Below, one piece after another: positions 12,727-25,446 of a DNA stretch of 64,000 bases. The stretch is from Bretschneidera sinensis (lineage: Eukaryota > Streptophyta > Magnoliopsida > Brassicales > Akaniaceae). Location: NCBI GenBank assembly GCA_023935145.1, contig CM043698.1:20959001-21023000 (forward strand). The letters are read 5' to 3'. Made by a program: the position numbers and the translations under genes. The notes below the pieces were generated by a model. That model did no database searches, was not told where the DNA came from, and worked only from the letters and a program-made list of their open reading frames with translations. The stretch's first letter is position 1, and every line of letters starts with the position of its first letter.

Positions 12727-12927
12727 GAGATAGTAGTCGTTAATTACGGTGTCTGGGATGGCATAAATCCATTATAATAGCACTAATAGCCAAAAAAATC
12801 TAACATCGACTACCTTTGTTAGAATCTAGTTGACTAAGTGACGGCTGCGCACACTTCTGTTAACCGAACCTAATGGCACATACCCGAACCGAAACTTTCG
12901 AATAGCATTAATAGCTTTTTTTGTAAT

Positions 12928-12973
<46 letters not shown>

Positions 12974-14260
12974 GAATAAAGTATAACACATTCATTAAAT
13001 AAAAATATTTTTATTCAAATGACGTAACTTTGATTTCATGATTTTTTATTATATAAAGCCGAATCTATTAAATTTAGATTATTTAATCAACTTAGGTAGC
13101 AGATAAACTTAAATTATATTTTCAACAAAATTAAAAAATAAGATTATTTATAATCTATATTCTACCATCTATTTAAAATATTTATAATATACATATATAT
13201 GAGTGTGAATATTTTATTTATCTTATATGGTAATTTTTTTAAATAAACTTTATTCATCAAAGCTAAAATAAAATAAAATCAAGGTATGAGCATCTCCACA
13301 AATATTTTTTGGCTTATTATAAACCATCACCACGCTCACAAATGCGTTTGGAATGATAGAAAAATATAATAACTTATCAGACAAATTTTCAATATGAAAA
13401 GATGTATTATCAACCATTATGTAGAGTATAAATGGTATTAGTTGACAAAATATTAAAATATACTATGTATAAAAAGGTTTTCGTATTTCATATGTAATTA
13501 AATTATTAAATTTACAAAAAATCTAAAATAAATAATATATATATACACACACTTCATATGAAGGTACAAAAATTGATTTAAAGCATTCATTGAACCTCTT
13601 AAGAATTATTTGTTAGATTCAGTTTTAACCTATATAAACAATTATTTTACAATTATCTATTATTACTCCATATAAATAAGTCTTTGCAAAAAATAAATTA
13701 TTACGTAATTAAAATCATTATTACGCAGGGGTTTAACAAACCCCTACAATTAAATTAAAGTGAAAAATGCGAGTACAAAGAAAGAGAGGTATAAACCAAA
13801 ACCCCTCAAACTAAAATATGTTCTCAAAATGGAGTACATAGAAATAGCAACCTAGTCTAAACAGTGTAATGTTCGGCTTGATTAGGTTTATGAACATATC
13901 TACTCATGCTTTCTTTAAGGACTCATTTGTTCATTTACATAATCGTTTATTAGCTACTTGTTCATTTTTGTAAGGGTATATAAACTAACATAATAAACCT
14001 TAAACGCCTTACATCTCTTTTCTTGCTTGTGAACACAAAAGCCTTCTTTGTTTATAATATGTCGAGGAATGCTAAGCACATTCACTTAAGCGATTGACCT
14101 TCGCCCTTCTCCCTATTAGACTACCACGTGTATTCTACTTTGTATTAGATTATCGGCAACCATTTGCTCCCAGAAGAAGAAAAAAATATTTTCTCTTATC
14201 TTTTTCACACAACTCTCTCTCTCTCTCTCTTAAACTCACTAGTAGTAAAGCTTAAATGAT
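12727..14260. other. AT-rich intergenic region
   Basis: Very AT-rich, with a (TA)n run at 12933-12969 and a (CT)n run at 14213-14230. No open frame of note, no recognised element and no RNA gene. Confidence 0.6.
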
Positions 14261-14265
14261 ACATG

Positions 14266-15383
14266 TGTAGACTGAGGTTCTAACCCAATAGGGGAATGAA
14301 TTGGGTTTTTAAAAACTTTTACTAATTACTTGCAAGTTTATAAAAAAACAGTTAAATGCACAAGCATACTTTAAGTTAAAAAGTTCAAGGAAGAGAAAGT
14401 ACAAACTCAGTTTATAGTGAGTTGGCAATATCGGATTCCTCCTTGAAGTAATCCACTAAAACTTTTAGTCGTACAACTTCCCGAGTGTTGCATAAACCTT
14501 ACAACCAATCATTTCCTTTCGGAAGCTATTCCCTTCCTTGCGGAAGCTAATCCCTTCCTCATGAAAGCTTACAAAGAAATGTTTAATTATAAACACTCTA
14601 AGAGTTATTACAACTTTTTCCCCTTTACAATAAATATGATTTGCTGTAAAGTAAATGGTAGAGAGATAGCAATGAATACTTTTACAAATAAACAATATCT
14701 CTCTTTCAAGAATAAGCTTGAAGAATGGTTCAACAATAAATTTTTCAAAGCTTTTGAGAATTAATGAGCAAATTTATGAATTGAATGTGTTATCTTCTAC
14801 TTTTAAATGCTCATTGAAGTGGGTTTATATATCTTTGAATCAATATGGCAATTAGACACTGACTTGGTAGGTTTTGTGCATTAAATGCTCAAGTCTCGCG
14901 TCTCAAACGGTCACATTTTCGATTTTACCAGTTGACTGGGTCCTAAGCACTAGTCGACTGGGAACTCATTGTCCCATATGTCAGTTGACTGGGTGCTCTA
15001 CACCAGTCGACTGGGGACATTCTGTCCCATACCCCAATTGACTGGTACATTTGAGCCAGTCGACTGGGTTGACCTTCAACCCAGTTTTCACGTAATAAAA
15101 CTGTTTTTGACTTGGCAATATTTGAATTAATAGTTTTGTCAAAATTTTTTTGTAAAAAGAGCCATAAGACAAGCTACGTACTTGAACATAAGGGATTTAC
15201 AGTTGGTTTCAATACCTTAATGCCTATTCTATATTTTCTGTCTTATCTTAACATCTGATACTGGTTAAGTTCTTGCATCTTGTTTCTTTGCTAAAAGTTT
15301 TTTACCGTTTATACACTTAGATAAAACTGTTAGTACAATTAGAGTAGTGTTTTGTCGTTATTAAAATTAGATAAAGGTCAACA
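14266..15383 (-). mobile_element. Solo LTR of the Sirevirus-like copia family
   Basis: The 1118-bp block starts TGTAGACTGAGG and ends AGGTCAACA, matching the LTRs at 35346-36540 and 45989-47164. It is flanked by a perfect 5-bp duplication acatg (14261-14265 and 15384-15388). No internal region is attached, so it arose by LTR-LTR recombination. It carries about six variants of the palindrome CCAGTCGACTGG between 14928 and 15070. By comparison with the complete copy, the transcribed strand is minus. Confidence 0.95.
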
Positions 15384-15388
15384 ACATG

Positions 15389-17052
15389 AATTGACTCGGG
15401 ACTCCGGTTTCTGACTCGATCGAATGGGTCACTGAGTAGCAACATGCTCTTCAGGTCAGCTAACAATATGTGCTTGAAACTCATCGGCACATAATCCATT
15501 GAGAAAAATAATAATTTGGTCATCTAAAAATCTAAAATTCTTCTTTGTAAATAATAAAATAATGATCGGAATTCTTCTCTGTAAAATAAAATAAAATCTA
15601 AAATATAATTTGGAACTTGCAATGAATTACTTATAGATAAGTACAAGTATTATGAAATGAGAACGTCCGAAATGATAAAGTAGGGAACCATATCTACAAA
15701 ACGGAATTGATAGCTACTAAATTAGTTTGGACATCCCTAAGTTTCATAAACATTGTCGGTTTAGTTTGCGCATAAGATTAGTGTAAGATTGAATTGAGAC
15801 AAGATTAAGGGTATATTAAAGTTTACACTCTGTTTGGTATGAACTCAAGTATGGAATTCAATTCATTTTCAAATAAATTGAAACTAGAATTCATTCGTAA
15901 ATTAATTCACAATTTATTTTCAAATGAAGTGAAACTATAATTCATTTGTAAATGAACTTACATTTTATTTTCAAATAAAATGAAACTGAAATTCATTTAC
16001 AAATGAACTCAAATGAATTTCATGTTTGGTATCAGTAGAATTAAAATGAACTTTGTGTTTGAGATCAACTAAGAATTCAATTCATTTTTTAAATTTTACT
16101 TACTTTTAATTACATCACGTTTTAATTCATTTAACATATAAGTTTTAATTTTATTGATATTATTCAACAAAATTAACAATGTTTACTTTTTCAATTCACA
16201 AGATGAATTTATAATCCAAAAATTGAATCTTTTTTTTTGTTGGATGAAATCTGGAAATTAAATGTTAATTTAACATTATTTTTATAAAAAATGTTAGTCT
16301 TACTTTAGTGTACATCAATTTGAATATAGTAATATATTTATTTTATTTTTATAATATATTCTTTCATATTTTTTTATTTTATTCTAAAACAAAAAAAGGA
16401 ACCAAAAGTTTGGTTGGAAAGATTTACCATTCATGTGAGATTAGAGTGTGATAAAATTAGTCTTAATCCCATCATTTTTGTTTCATCTCTCCTATCTGGT
16501 AGAATCTATCATATCTCTTGAAACTAAATTTGTTTTCCTTTTTACCATTTAATAATAATTATCATAATTTTTTTATTATTATTATTATAATAACAATAAA
16601 AATTATAATAATAATAACAATAATAAAATTTGTAAAAAATTAAAAATTGTTGAGGACGATAAAGATAAAATAAAATAAATCATTTCTTATAAAGATGAGT
16701 AAGATGTTGCACCCATTATTTCAAAAGTTATGATAGTGTCGTACACAAGCGATTCTTGTTGCGTCTAAGTACTTGGGCATGTCGAGGAATGTGTATAAAA
16801 TGGGAAAGTTTAATTTCAACAACTTTTATATTAAAGAAGTAAGAGGAACAAAGTCATAAATGAAAAACCGTTCCCTTGTACTCAAATAGAGCGACTATAA
16901 AGTATTGTGTGATTGATCTAGCTGACTTGATGTTGTGCTGCACACGCGGCTTATCCGGTAGAACATAATTGAAAAATTGATTAGACAAACCAACTGCAAC
17001 AATTTGAAAACTTCAAGGTTTAAATTGCAACACATCAAAATAGAGGAGAGTA
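15389..17052. other. AT-rich spacer with 51-bp tandem repeat
   Basis: No gene is recognised. Contains the tandem repeat listed separately, a trinucleotide-like ATT/AAT run near 16560-16630, and the left flank of the gypsy-type element. Confidence 0.6.
15863..16016. repeat. Three tandem copies of a 51-bp unit
   Basis: Units begin at 15863, 15914 and 15965 with the core ATTTTCAAAT..(G)AAACT and ATTCATT..AAAT. They differ by scattered substitutions but the period is constant. GTTTGGTAT occurs on both sides (about 15833 and 16024), so the array may lie inside an old MITE-like element, which is inference. Confidence 0.8.
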
Positions 17053-17718
17053 TGTGATATGACTTAAATAATACGAATAAGTGAAAATTGCATAAGTAGT
17101 CTATTATTTCTGAACAGTAAAATAACTCGATCTGATTATGACAAAAAATATGTTGTCCGCTCTTAGACATTTTGACGTGATGATTCATGCAGAGATCATT
17201 CCTTACGAACGGAAAACCATCATTTGTGATGCTTGAGGTGCATAAATGTCATCTTTTACGAGGCTTGAGATTTGAAGGTCATATCCCAATAGTGTCGTAC
17301 TTCGAAATGTCAGGCAAAGAGCACACCAGTACCTATATAGAGAGACATCCATCCTCGACAAGAAAAAGAGACGAACAAAGAGTGCACATACAGACACACA
17401 AAAGAATAAAAAGATAGAACTCCAAGTAATAGGAGAAAACATACGGGGAACGAAGAGAACTATTCTAGTTCTCTCCTCCTCCCAAATATCCATTCACTTC
17501 AACATAATTATTTTCTTTTTTAAACACTTATTAATTTAATCATCGGAGTGTTCTTTTCGGAGCACCATGCTCTAGAAGACTTCTTTTATAGGTATCCACT
17601 CACTCCAAGCGTAAATTTCGCATCCTTCTTCTTCTTTTACATGGACAATCCTAGACAAATACCCCATCAAGGACCAACGAAGGTGGGCCAATTCCCATCA
17701 CCTTTTTCGGCATCAACA
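17053..17718 (+). repeat. 5' LTR of the gypsy-type element
   Basis: Begins TGTGATATGACTTAAATAATAC and ends CATCAACA. It aligns with 24752-25446 along its length, with many substitutions, so the element is old. Confidence 0.85.
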
Positions 17719-19460
17719 GATTGACATTGTCCATGGGAATAGACAATGAATCTCATGATGCCACCTAAAAGCTTGTCTACAAAAGTTAAGATGGATAGCG
17801 CGATACTCCCCAAACCGCATACAGATGGGCATGACCTCCACCAAGTCCTAGCGAATCATCAGAACTTCAAGACTCACAGTGGATGGGACTCGTTCATCCC
17901 CTTGATAACACTAATGGCACTAAGCCTGGTTTGAGCTGAACCTATCCAGGTTATTTACCAGAAAACCAGGATATCAGCCATCCTGGAAAATTGAGAAGGA
18001 ATAGTAATCTTGATAAGAAGATCAACAAGAAATAGTCATTTCAGTTTGAATCGAGTAGCAACACATGTCTGCTTGAGAAAGGGAGAGGGATGCAGCCAAA
18101 CTCACCATCTCTCGAACTTTCAAGCTCAACTCTCATCCAAATCTGAAATCCTTCCAGCTTTAACAAAGCCAAGGTAGTTGTGAGCTGCCTAAAGTCCTTT
18201 AAAAGCCGAGGTCGATGATGTAAGCACCATACCTGCTCTGAAGGATGACAGCCCCAGAATCTCGAACGAAGTCAGACCCCAGAAAGACAAACTCTTTCGA
18301 GACTTCTCCCAAGAAGTCTCTTGAGATACCTCTAGTACAACGGGTCCTAACAACTTTGAGATGCCCGATGATCAAGCCCCATAATGAGAGAAGTCTAGCC
18401 AAGCTATGGAGACCAACAGCTCTCCAAAATCTCTCATGGACATTCACAGGCATAATTTGTACCAGACATTATCTTGCACTCTGAAGGAAACGGTACAAAT
18501 CTAGACTTACACTCCCCTCCAAGGCCGATCAAGCTCTATCAAGGTTTAGGACGAACATATCACAGTTCACTCCCCTCAAAGGTGACAAGATAAAATGAGA
18601 AAACTTGGAGTATATTTAGCTCCATCCTAAAGCTAACATACCACCCCAAGGACACCTCACCAGCTAGGGGAAGAAGCTCGACCAAAAATCAACCTTAGAA
18701 GTCCTCCTCGATGATCTTTTAGCCCTAAGCTTCAGTCATCACTTGCCTCGCACAACCCTCTTCATCCGAGAAAACGAAATCATAGCAACAAAAGTAAACT
18801 AAACCTTGCAAGGAAAAGAATTAAAACACACTCAAACTTAGCTCGCTCGCCACCAACACCTAAGGAACCTAGGGAATGTGAAATAAAAATCCACTAAGTC
18901 AAGACTAACCTATATGGAGTTCACATGCCCCTGAAATGCCCACCAAAAGACCTTATCTTGAGCAAAAGATCGAAGTCATAAAGAGAGTTCGTGTGAGGAC
19001 CCCACCTCAGTCCATTTGAGGAATAGGATCCCGAAGCAAGAAATCGAAACTCGGAGCTAGCATTCAATCAAAGACTACTCTAGTTAGAAAGAAGAAACAA
19101 CAAAAGAATATAGTCTTTAACACTTGTAAAAAATTCTTGTAAAGTCTACTCGATAAAAGTAGCAAAAATGTAAAGTCAAATGAAATCAAAGTTACTTTTT
19201 ATAAAAAAATTAAAATTAGTGGAAGGTTTCGAGGCCAAAGATACATAAAAGAAAAGGATAAGAACGGCTAAGTCCTATTTTAAAACACATCCTTCTCGAC
19301 AGATTCAACCACTTCGACCCCTTCTAAGACCTTCATCACTTTGATTGTCTCTTCTTCTGCATGTTCTTCACGAGGATTCGGGATCTCCAAGCTAACCCAA
19401 TCGAGGTCAAACCACCTATGCTTTGGCCTATTCGAAGCCAACTGAGTAGCACTCCAAAGA

Positions 19461-21230
19461 CTATCTTAGTAGATCTTTTTTGTAGCCTTCAGAGCTACAA
19501 TACTTCTTCACTGCAAAAACTTCAGTTTGGGCCAGCTGGGACCTCAGCTCCTGTTCAATGTCTCGAAAACTAGTCACCTTGACACCAAGATGACTCTCCA
19601 CCTCGTGAAGACAACTGATCTCAGAGCTAAGTTGATCCCCAACACCATGAAGTTTCGTCGCCTTGACCTTCAAAGATGCCACCTTCTCAGTAGTAGACAA
19701 GAAATTGGCATTGATAGTGACCAAGGAAGCTTTCAGTTTTTCCCTTTCAAGATCTAGATCATGAATCTGATTGGAGAATGCATCTATTTGAGCTCGACCC
19801 TCTTCTAGTTGTTTTGCAAGATCATCATCACTCCGCTGAAGTCTAATAATGGTGACATCCATGGATTGGATGGAGTGGCTTAAGAATAAGGAATACATGC
19901 CAGCCTACACCAAAAGCAAAACACTTAAGAAAAATTATAAAAAAAAATAATCGAAAAAGTTAAAGGTTCCAGATAAATGATCCTTACCTTGTAGTCGTGG
20001 TCAAGAGCATTGACCATCAGTTGATCAGAGGTCATAAGGCTCACAAGGACAACGTCGGTAAGAAGAACAGAGCATCCCAGTAATTGATGAATGGTATCCA
20101 CGCCAATGAAAACTGAGTCTGTGCACTTCACCTTTCAATTCGGATAGTAAGCGTTGAAACTCGAGCTAGTCACAGAAACGGAGTCCCAAAGAGCATAAGA
20201 AGAAGCCCCGAGGGTAGGAGTAGAGTTCCCAAGAACTGTAAAGGAGTCCTCAAGAATAGGAGTGGAGTTCTCAAAGGCAGTAGATGTCGAGCTAAAGGGA
20301 GGAATAACAAGAACCCCCTCGTCACCGGTCTCTATCTCGACCCTTTGAAGAACCTTAACCTCCCGAGCTGGGCCCTCACATGTTTTCTCCACGGTCGCAG
20401 GAGTCTTAGCCTATCAGACCTTGGTCTATTGCACCTCAACCAACTGCACCACAGTCACCTCAGCCTTTGATCGCTTCACTTCAGCTAGCTGAGTCAAAGG
20501 CTCCTTTGTCCTAGCCATCTTCCTCCTAAATCGGTCATCAGAATAAGACTTGGCAGCTTTAGCCCTCTTCCTCTCCTTGGCCATCCTAGCAACTTCAGCT
20601 TGGTTGAACATGGTGTTTTCTGCAAAAGAAATGACAACTTAACATAAACAAGCAAAAATAGCAAAGGAAAAAAGGAAAACAACTAAAAAGCTCTCCACTA
20701 CTAGTAAGAGAACCAGGAAGATGTAAACTTAACTGGTGGGTCCTCAACAACAACTAATCCAAAAAATCCTTATCAAACATCTTGGCGTCGGCCTCCAAGA
20801 TCTTATCGACTGCTTATTGCTCCTCATCACCCAATGAGGGTTCCCTTTGGTCAGGTGTCTCACCAGAGTTCTAATCTAGTAGTACTTAATGAGACTCTGA
20901 CCCCTCCACGAAAAAGAACCGCTCTTTCCAAGATATAAACCTATTGTCAAAATGTTTCTTCAGGATATAAACCCATCTGAACATTTGCATCTTTGACTTC
21001 CTGTCTCTTTTACTGAACCCAACATACTTCCTCAACACCAACACAAACCTCACAACACACCTTAGCCCATTCGAGGACAACTGAGTAGGGCAGATACCAT
21101 AATAGTTTATAATCATCCTAACATCATGATCAATGAGAAACCTCAACCCCCCCTTCATGTGGTCAAGGTAATAGCAAGGAGAGTATGACACCTCATCCTT
21201 CAAATGGGCACAAGACTTCTCATCTGGACT
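19461..21230 (-). pseudogene. Antisense spliced gene inside the gypsy-type element
   Basis: Minus-strand exons oppose the inferred element strand. The first (about 21230-20886) has the pattern of the 'putative gypsy type transposon' domain (GGLRFLIDHDVRMIINYYGI..QLSSNG). The next starts at 20619 after a TTTTGCAG acceptor and is rich in Lys/Arg (MAKERKRAKAAK); it runs, with a few stops, through an acidic/Ser-Thr region to a donor at 19988/19987. An 83-nt GT-AG intron follows, then a last exon (19904-19461) predicting a long coiled coil (QLEEGRAQIDAF..., heptad-like). Stops at about 20132 and 20420 show decay. Function is unknown; such antisense ORFs are known in Tat-group elements. Family assignment is from pattern memory. 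Confidence 0.6.
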
Positions 21231-21769
21231 ATAACGCCTAACTCTCTACTCAGTAGGGAGGTGAAACCTGGTGGATAAGAATTCTAAGTCACTCTTAGTG
21301 ATTTGACTAGGGATTCCTCTAGCTTGAAGAACTCGACTTACAGGGATTACTACCTCTCACTCTAAAAAACAACCTCATTCCCTTGAAGATACATGAAAGT
21401 TGGTAGTGAGAGGGAGTTAAGAGAACAATCAAAGAGAAGAAAATAGAAGTTAGGGGCAAAAAATCCCTTAAATAGCTTTTGTTAAGCTAACAATCGTTGT
21501 AATGCATGGTTAATGTGCCCCTCGGACTGACAAAAAGTGTTTCAAGCAGTTGAAGCTTCCACTCAATCATTTAATGAGATTGCTCGTAGCGACACCTTGA
21601 AGAACAAAGCATCCTGTTAAAAATGCATGGATATGCATAATAACGGGCCAAACCTACTTAATAGGCCTAACAAGCTCCAAAATGAAAACATACACATGAA
21701 ACCCAGTTGGAATAAATACAAAGCCCATAAAGCACTGTAGCCCAATCCTACCAAAGCTCATTGAATGAA

Positions 21770-24300
21770 ACTTCACTCTATTTCAGGGGCTGAAAACAAT
21801 TAGCAATTCCTCTCGAAGTTGAACTAAGAGTTTCAAAAGCCACAAAGTTTCATCCCAGCTAGAAGTAATTATAACTTCAGTCACGTTCACTCCTCTTCAG
21901 GAGCCGACTGTAGTTAACAATTCCTCTCGAACTTGAACTAAGAGCTTCAAAGGCGACAAAATTCCACTCTGGCCAGAACGAATCACGACTTCAATTACCT
22001 TCACTTATCTTCAAGAGTATACTACAGTCAACAATTTCTCTTGAGGTAAAACTAAACGCTCCAAAAGCCACAAAGTTTTATCCCAGTTAGTAGGAATTGT
22101 CACAAAAAGGGGTTGAAAGTTTGTGTCCCACGCTAGCACGCCAAAAAGTACACGTGTAAATTAATTTCTTGCTCTAAAATTTATCGTAAGAAATATAGTG
22201 GAAAGCAAATGTCATTTCTTGTTAAAAGAAAAAAAATATAAATAATTTCTAAACTAAATTAAATTCAAAACAACCTAATAAATGATTAACTAAAAATTAC
22301 GAATAATGAAAGACAATTGAAATATGATTCAAAATTGAATAAACTTTGTAACAATAATGAGAAAACTTATCAAATGATCATTCTCCGTCACTAGACATGA
22401 AATGATGAATCAATATCAGAGTTATCCCCAAATTCCTAATAAAATTACCAGCTATAGATAATAATAAGCATTCTTACCCCAATCTTTCCTTAGTTTGTCG
22501 TTAAGTAAAACAAGCTCATTACTTAATCTCTATCTATTAAATAACCTAGAATAAGCTCTCTAAATTTAATTTAATAGAAGCATTAGGTTAAAAAAGATAA
22601 GTTGGTCCAAGAAACAAACGCATAAGCTTGGTTCATTTATCTTGAATTATGTTTCATATAATAATCACACGAAAATATCACATCATCAGTAATTACTAAT
22701 TGCTACCATTGATTAGAAATTCAAGACAATTACGGCTCAAGATTCCTAACCTAGCAATAGATAATTACCCTATTTCATTTGGTTGGCCACCACAAATAAA
22801 ATAAAATAATAATAATAAACAATTCTTATGGAAGAACATAAACAGTTTTATTAGAAATATAGATAATAATCTTTGAATATTCAATCACAAAATAATGTCT
22901 AGGAATTTGATATCACCCTTAACCAAAAATAAAATTAGATAGACATAATCATAAAATTTAAAACAAAATAAATATTCAAAGACATAAAAGATGGGAAGAA
23001 TGAAGAATGAAAGCGAACAACAGTAATCTTGAAGAGTCTTCTATGCAGATGAATCTCCTTGATCACCATATGCAGCTATGTTCTTCCCAATTTTCTCTTT
23101 CTTTTTTTTTTAGTTTAGGAAAAATCTATTTTTCTTATAAAGCAAGGGCAACCGGCTTTATATAGGCAAACTCCTAGAAAAGAAAAGAAAAGTATAATAA
23201 TCCTACTCCTTCTAGGAAAAGAAAAAAAAACTGAAATGAGAAATACTTCTACTACTAGAAAAACATGAACTAGGAAAGTAACTAAAAGAAAATATAACAC
23301 AAAATAGGAAAAAAAAAAAGAGTGCAGCCTAGGAAAATGAAAGACATTAAAATGAGAAATACTTCTACTGCTAGGAAAACATGAAATAAGAAAGTAACTA
23401 AAAGGAAATATGACACAAAATAAGAAAAAATTTAGCACAAGTAAAACTATATGAAGGCTCACAATATTCATTAGGGTTTTTTTTATTGTTGTTGTTCTCT
23501 CCAGCTATGCAGGCCGCGACCCATGTAGTAAACATCCCCAGCCAAACTCTAGGGAACAGATGGTCGCAGCATGCAAAACTCATGCTGTGGCACCCGTCCT
23601 TCTTCGAATTTAGCTATTTTTCTTTGATAAAAATGACGTCATCTCTCTCATTCTGACTCCGATTTTGGAACCGTTTAATCCCAGACGTTCTGGATCTTTT
23701 TGCCAATATTATTTTTTCATCCAAATATTATTTTTAAGCACTAATGACCTGAAAATACACCAAAAATACCCATGATTCCAAAAAACACATTTTAAATACA
23801 ATTAAGTAAAAATATAAGATTTAAACTTAATTTCCCACAAATAATACCGATAAATCACCAAGTATTAGTGTATTTTCAAGTACTCATCACGCACTTCCCA
23901 TCATAGTGGAACAGTGACTTCAGCCATACAATTCCCGTCGAAGTAGAACTACAACCCCTGAGCCTCATAGTTCACTCAATCATAATAGGGATTACAGCTC
24001 CAGTTACATTTCTACCCATATAGGATCAAGGTTCCAATCAAACAAACTTGTGAAGAAGAAGCTATAGCAAAAATAATCTCAATCCAGCTTATGAAGATAC
24101 TAAGGTTCAAGCCCTATGATCCTTACCATAAGTGGAGCAGTGATTCTAGACCCACAGTTCTTGCCGAAGTAGGACTACGGCTTGTGAGCCTCACAATTCA
24201 CTCAGGCAAAAGAGAAATTACAGCTTTTGCTATGATAGAATCCAGGTCTCGGGCTAAAAAAATCTTCAAAAAAGAAAGGGATTAATGTTTAAAAGAGTTT
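21770..24300 (+). repeat. Degenerate tandem repeats in the 3' half of the gypsy-type element
   Basis: A unit of about 114 bp with the core CAATTCCTCTCGA recurs at 21804, 21918 and 22031. After the nested LTR, a longer unit (core GTGGA(A/G)CAGTGA...GAAGTAG(A/G)ACTAC) recurs about 226 bp apart (near 23905 and 24131). The array is split by the insertion at 22132-23889. Confidence 0.7.
22132..23889 (-). mobile_element. Solo LTR nested in the gypsy-type element
   Basis: On the minus strand it begins TGATGAGTACTTG (at 23889). At the other end it aligns with the start of the solo LTR at 43240 (..CGCC(A/C)AAAAGTA..ACACG). The flanks cccac (22127-22131) and cgcac (23890-23894) form an imperfect 5-bp duplication. 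The expected terminal CA reads GC at the left end, so that boundary is uncertain by a few bases. About 1.76 kb, no coding capacity; it interrupts the tandem repeats of its host. Confidence 0.65.
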
Positions 24301-24751
24301 CGACAAAACTACCTCGGTTAAAGACATAACATTGGTCAGATAAGATGGTCAACCACAAAAGTTCTCATAGCCGTATAACCTTCGAATCAGTCAGGAGTTA
24401 CAGCTTTGACCAAGCATATGTTCCTTCTAAATAAGTCGAAGGCTATCGAAGCCACTTAAGTCTCATCGAGGTAGAGGAAATAACGACTCCAGTCGGGTTA
24501 CCTCTAATAAAGAATAAACTACAATCATCAAAATTCCCTCCGATGCAAAACTAAAGACCTCGAAAGACCAAGCACCAAACACTCGAAGACTACAAGCTAA
24601 GGTCACAATCCCTGCTATTAAAGAGGTTAAAGGCTAAGCCATACAATCAATTATAGAGTCAAGATTCCAACCATGATTCCTTGCATACACTAAAAAAGGA
24701 TTACTCCCTTAAGGAATCTCGTCGAATCCCTTAATGAATGGGGGCATCTTA

Positions 24752-25446
24752 TGTGACTAAAATAATACTGATAAATGAGAATTACACACGTAACCAACCA
24801 CTTTTGAGCAGTGAAATGACTCAACCTGACTACGGTAGAGAGTACGCCACCCGCTCCCAAATACTTTGATGTGATGACTCAGGAAAATGTCATTCATTAC
24901 GGACAAAAGACCATCCTGAGTGAGGCTCGAGGTGCAAAGGTGGCATTTCATGCGTGGCTCGAGGTTTGAAGGTCACATCCCAATATTGTCACGCTTCGGA
25001 AGGTTAGTCAATGAGCGCATCAGCACCTATATAAATAGACATTCATCCTCGAAAAGAAAAAAAAGACGAACAAAGAGTGCATATACACATACAGACACAC
25101 AAAGGAAAAACAAAAGAAAAAGAAAAAAAAGAACTCCAACTAATGTGAGAAAACATATGGAGAGCAAAAAAAACTATTCCAATTCTCTCCTCCTCCCAAA
25201 TATCTCTTCACCTCGACATAATTCTTTCTCTTTTGAAACACTTATTGACTTAACCAACAAAAAGTTCTTCCCTGAGCACCACGCTCCGATAGACTTCTTT
25301 TTTAAGTACCTGCTCAATCCAAGAGCAAAGGAGACATGGAGACATTTCACGTCCTCCCCCTTCTTTTACAGGGATAATCCAAGACAAATACCCCATTGAA
25401 GACCAATGAAGATGGGCCAATTCCCGTCACCTTTTGGGCATCAATA
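24752..25446 (+). repeat. 3' LTR of the gypsy-type element
   Basis: Begins TGTGACTAAAATAATAC after the purine tract and ends CATCAATA, where the 5' copy has CATCAACA. Confidence 0.85.

Larger units (their letters stand above)
17053..25446 (+). mobile_element. Ty3/gypsy-type LTR element lacking gag-pol (LARD-like)
   Basis: Diverged direct LTRs lie at 17053-17718 (666 bp) and 24752-25446 (695 bp). A primer-binding-like sequence (about 17721-17740, TTGACATTGTCCATGGGAAT) resembles the plant gypsy site TTGGCGCCGT...GGGAAT with C-to-T decay, and a purine tract aatgggggcatctta precedes the 3' LTR; both give plus orientation. The 7-kb interior has no gag, protease, RT or integrase that I can recognise. 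It has an antisense spliced gene (19461-21230), tandem repeats in its 3' half and a nested solo LTR (22132-23889). No good target duplication is seen (gagta versus gtaaa). This pattern suggests a large non-autonomous relative of the Tat lineage; the lineage is inference. Confidence 0.8.

Noticed and set aside
23115..23583. Phe/Ser-rich minus-strand frames
   Set aside because: Low-complexity A/T-rich sequence of the nested solo LTR, not a protein.
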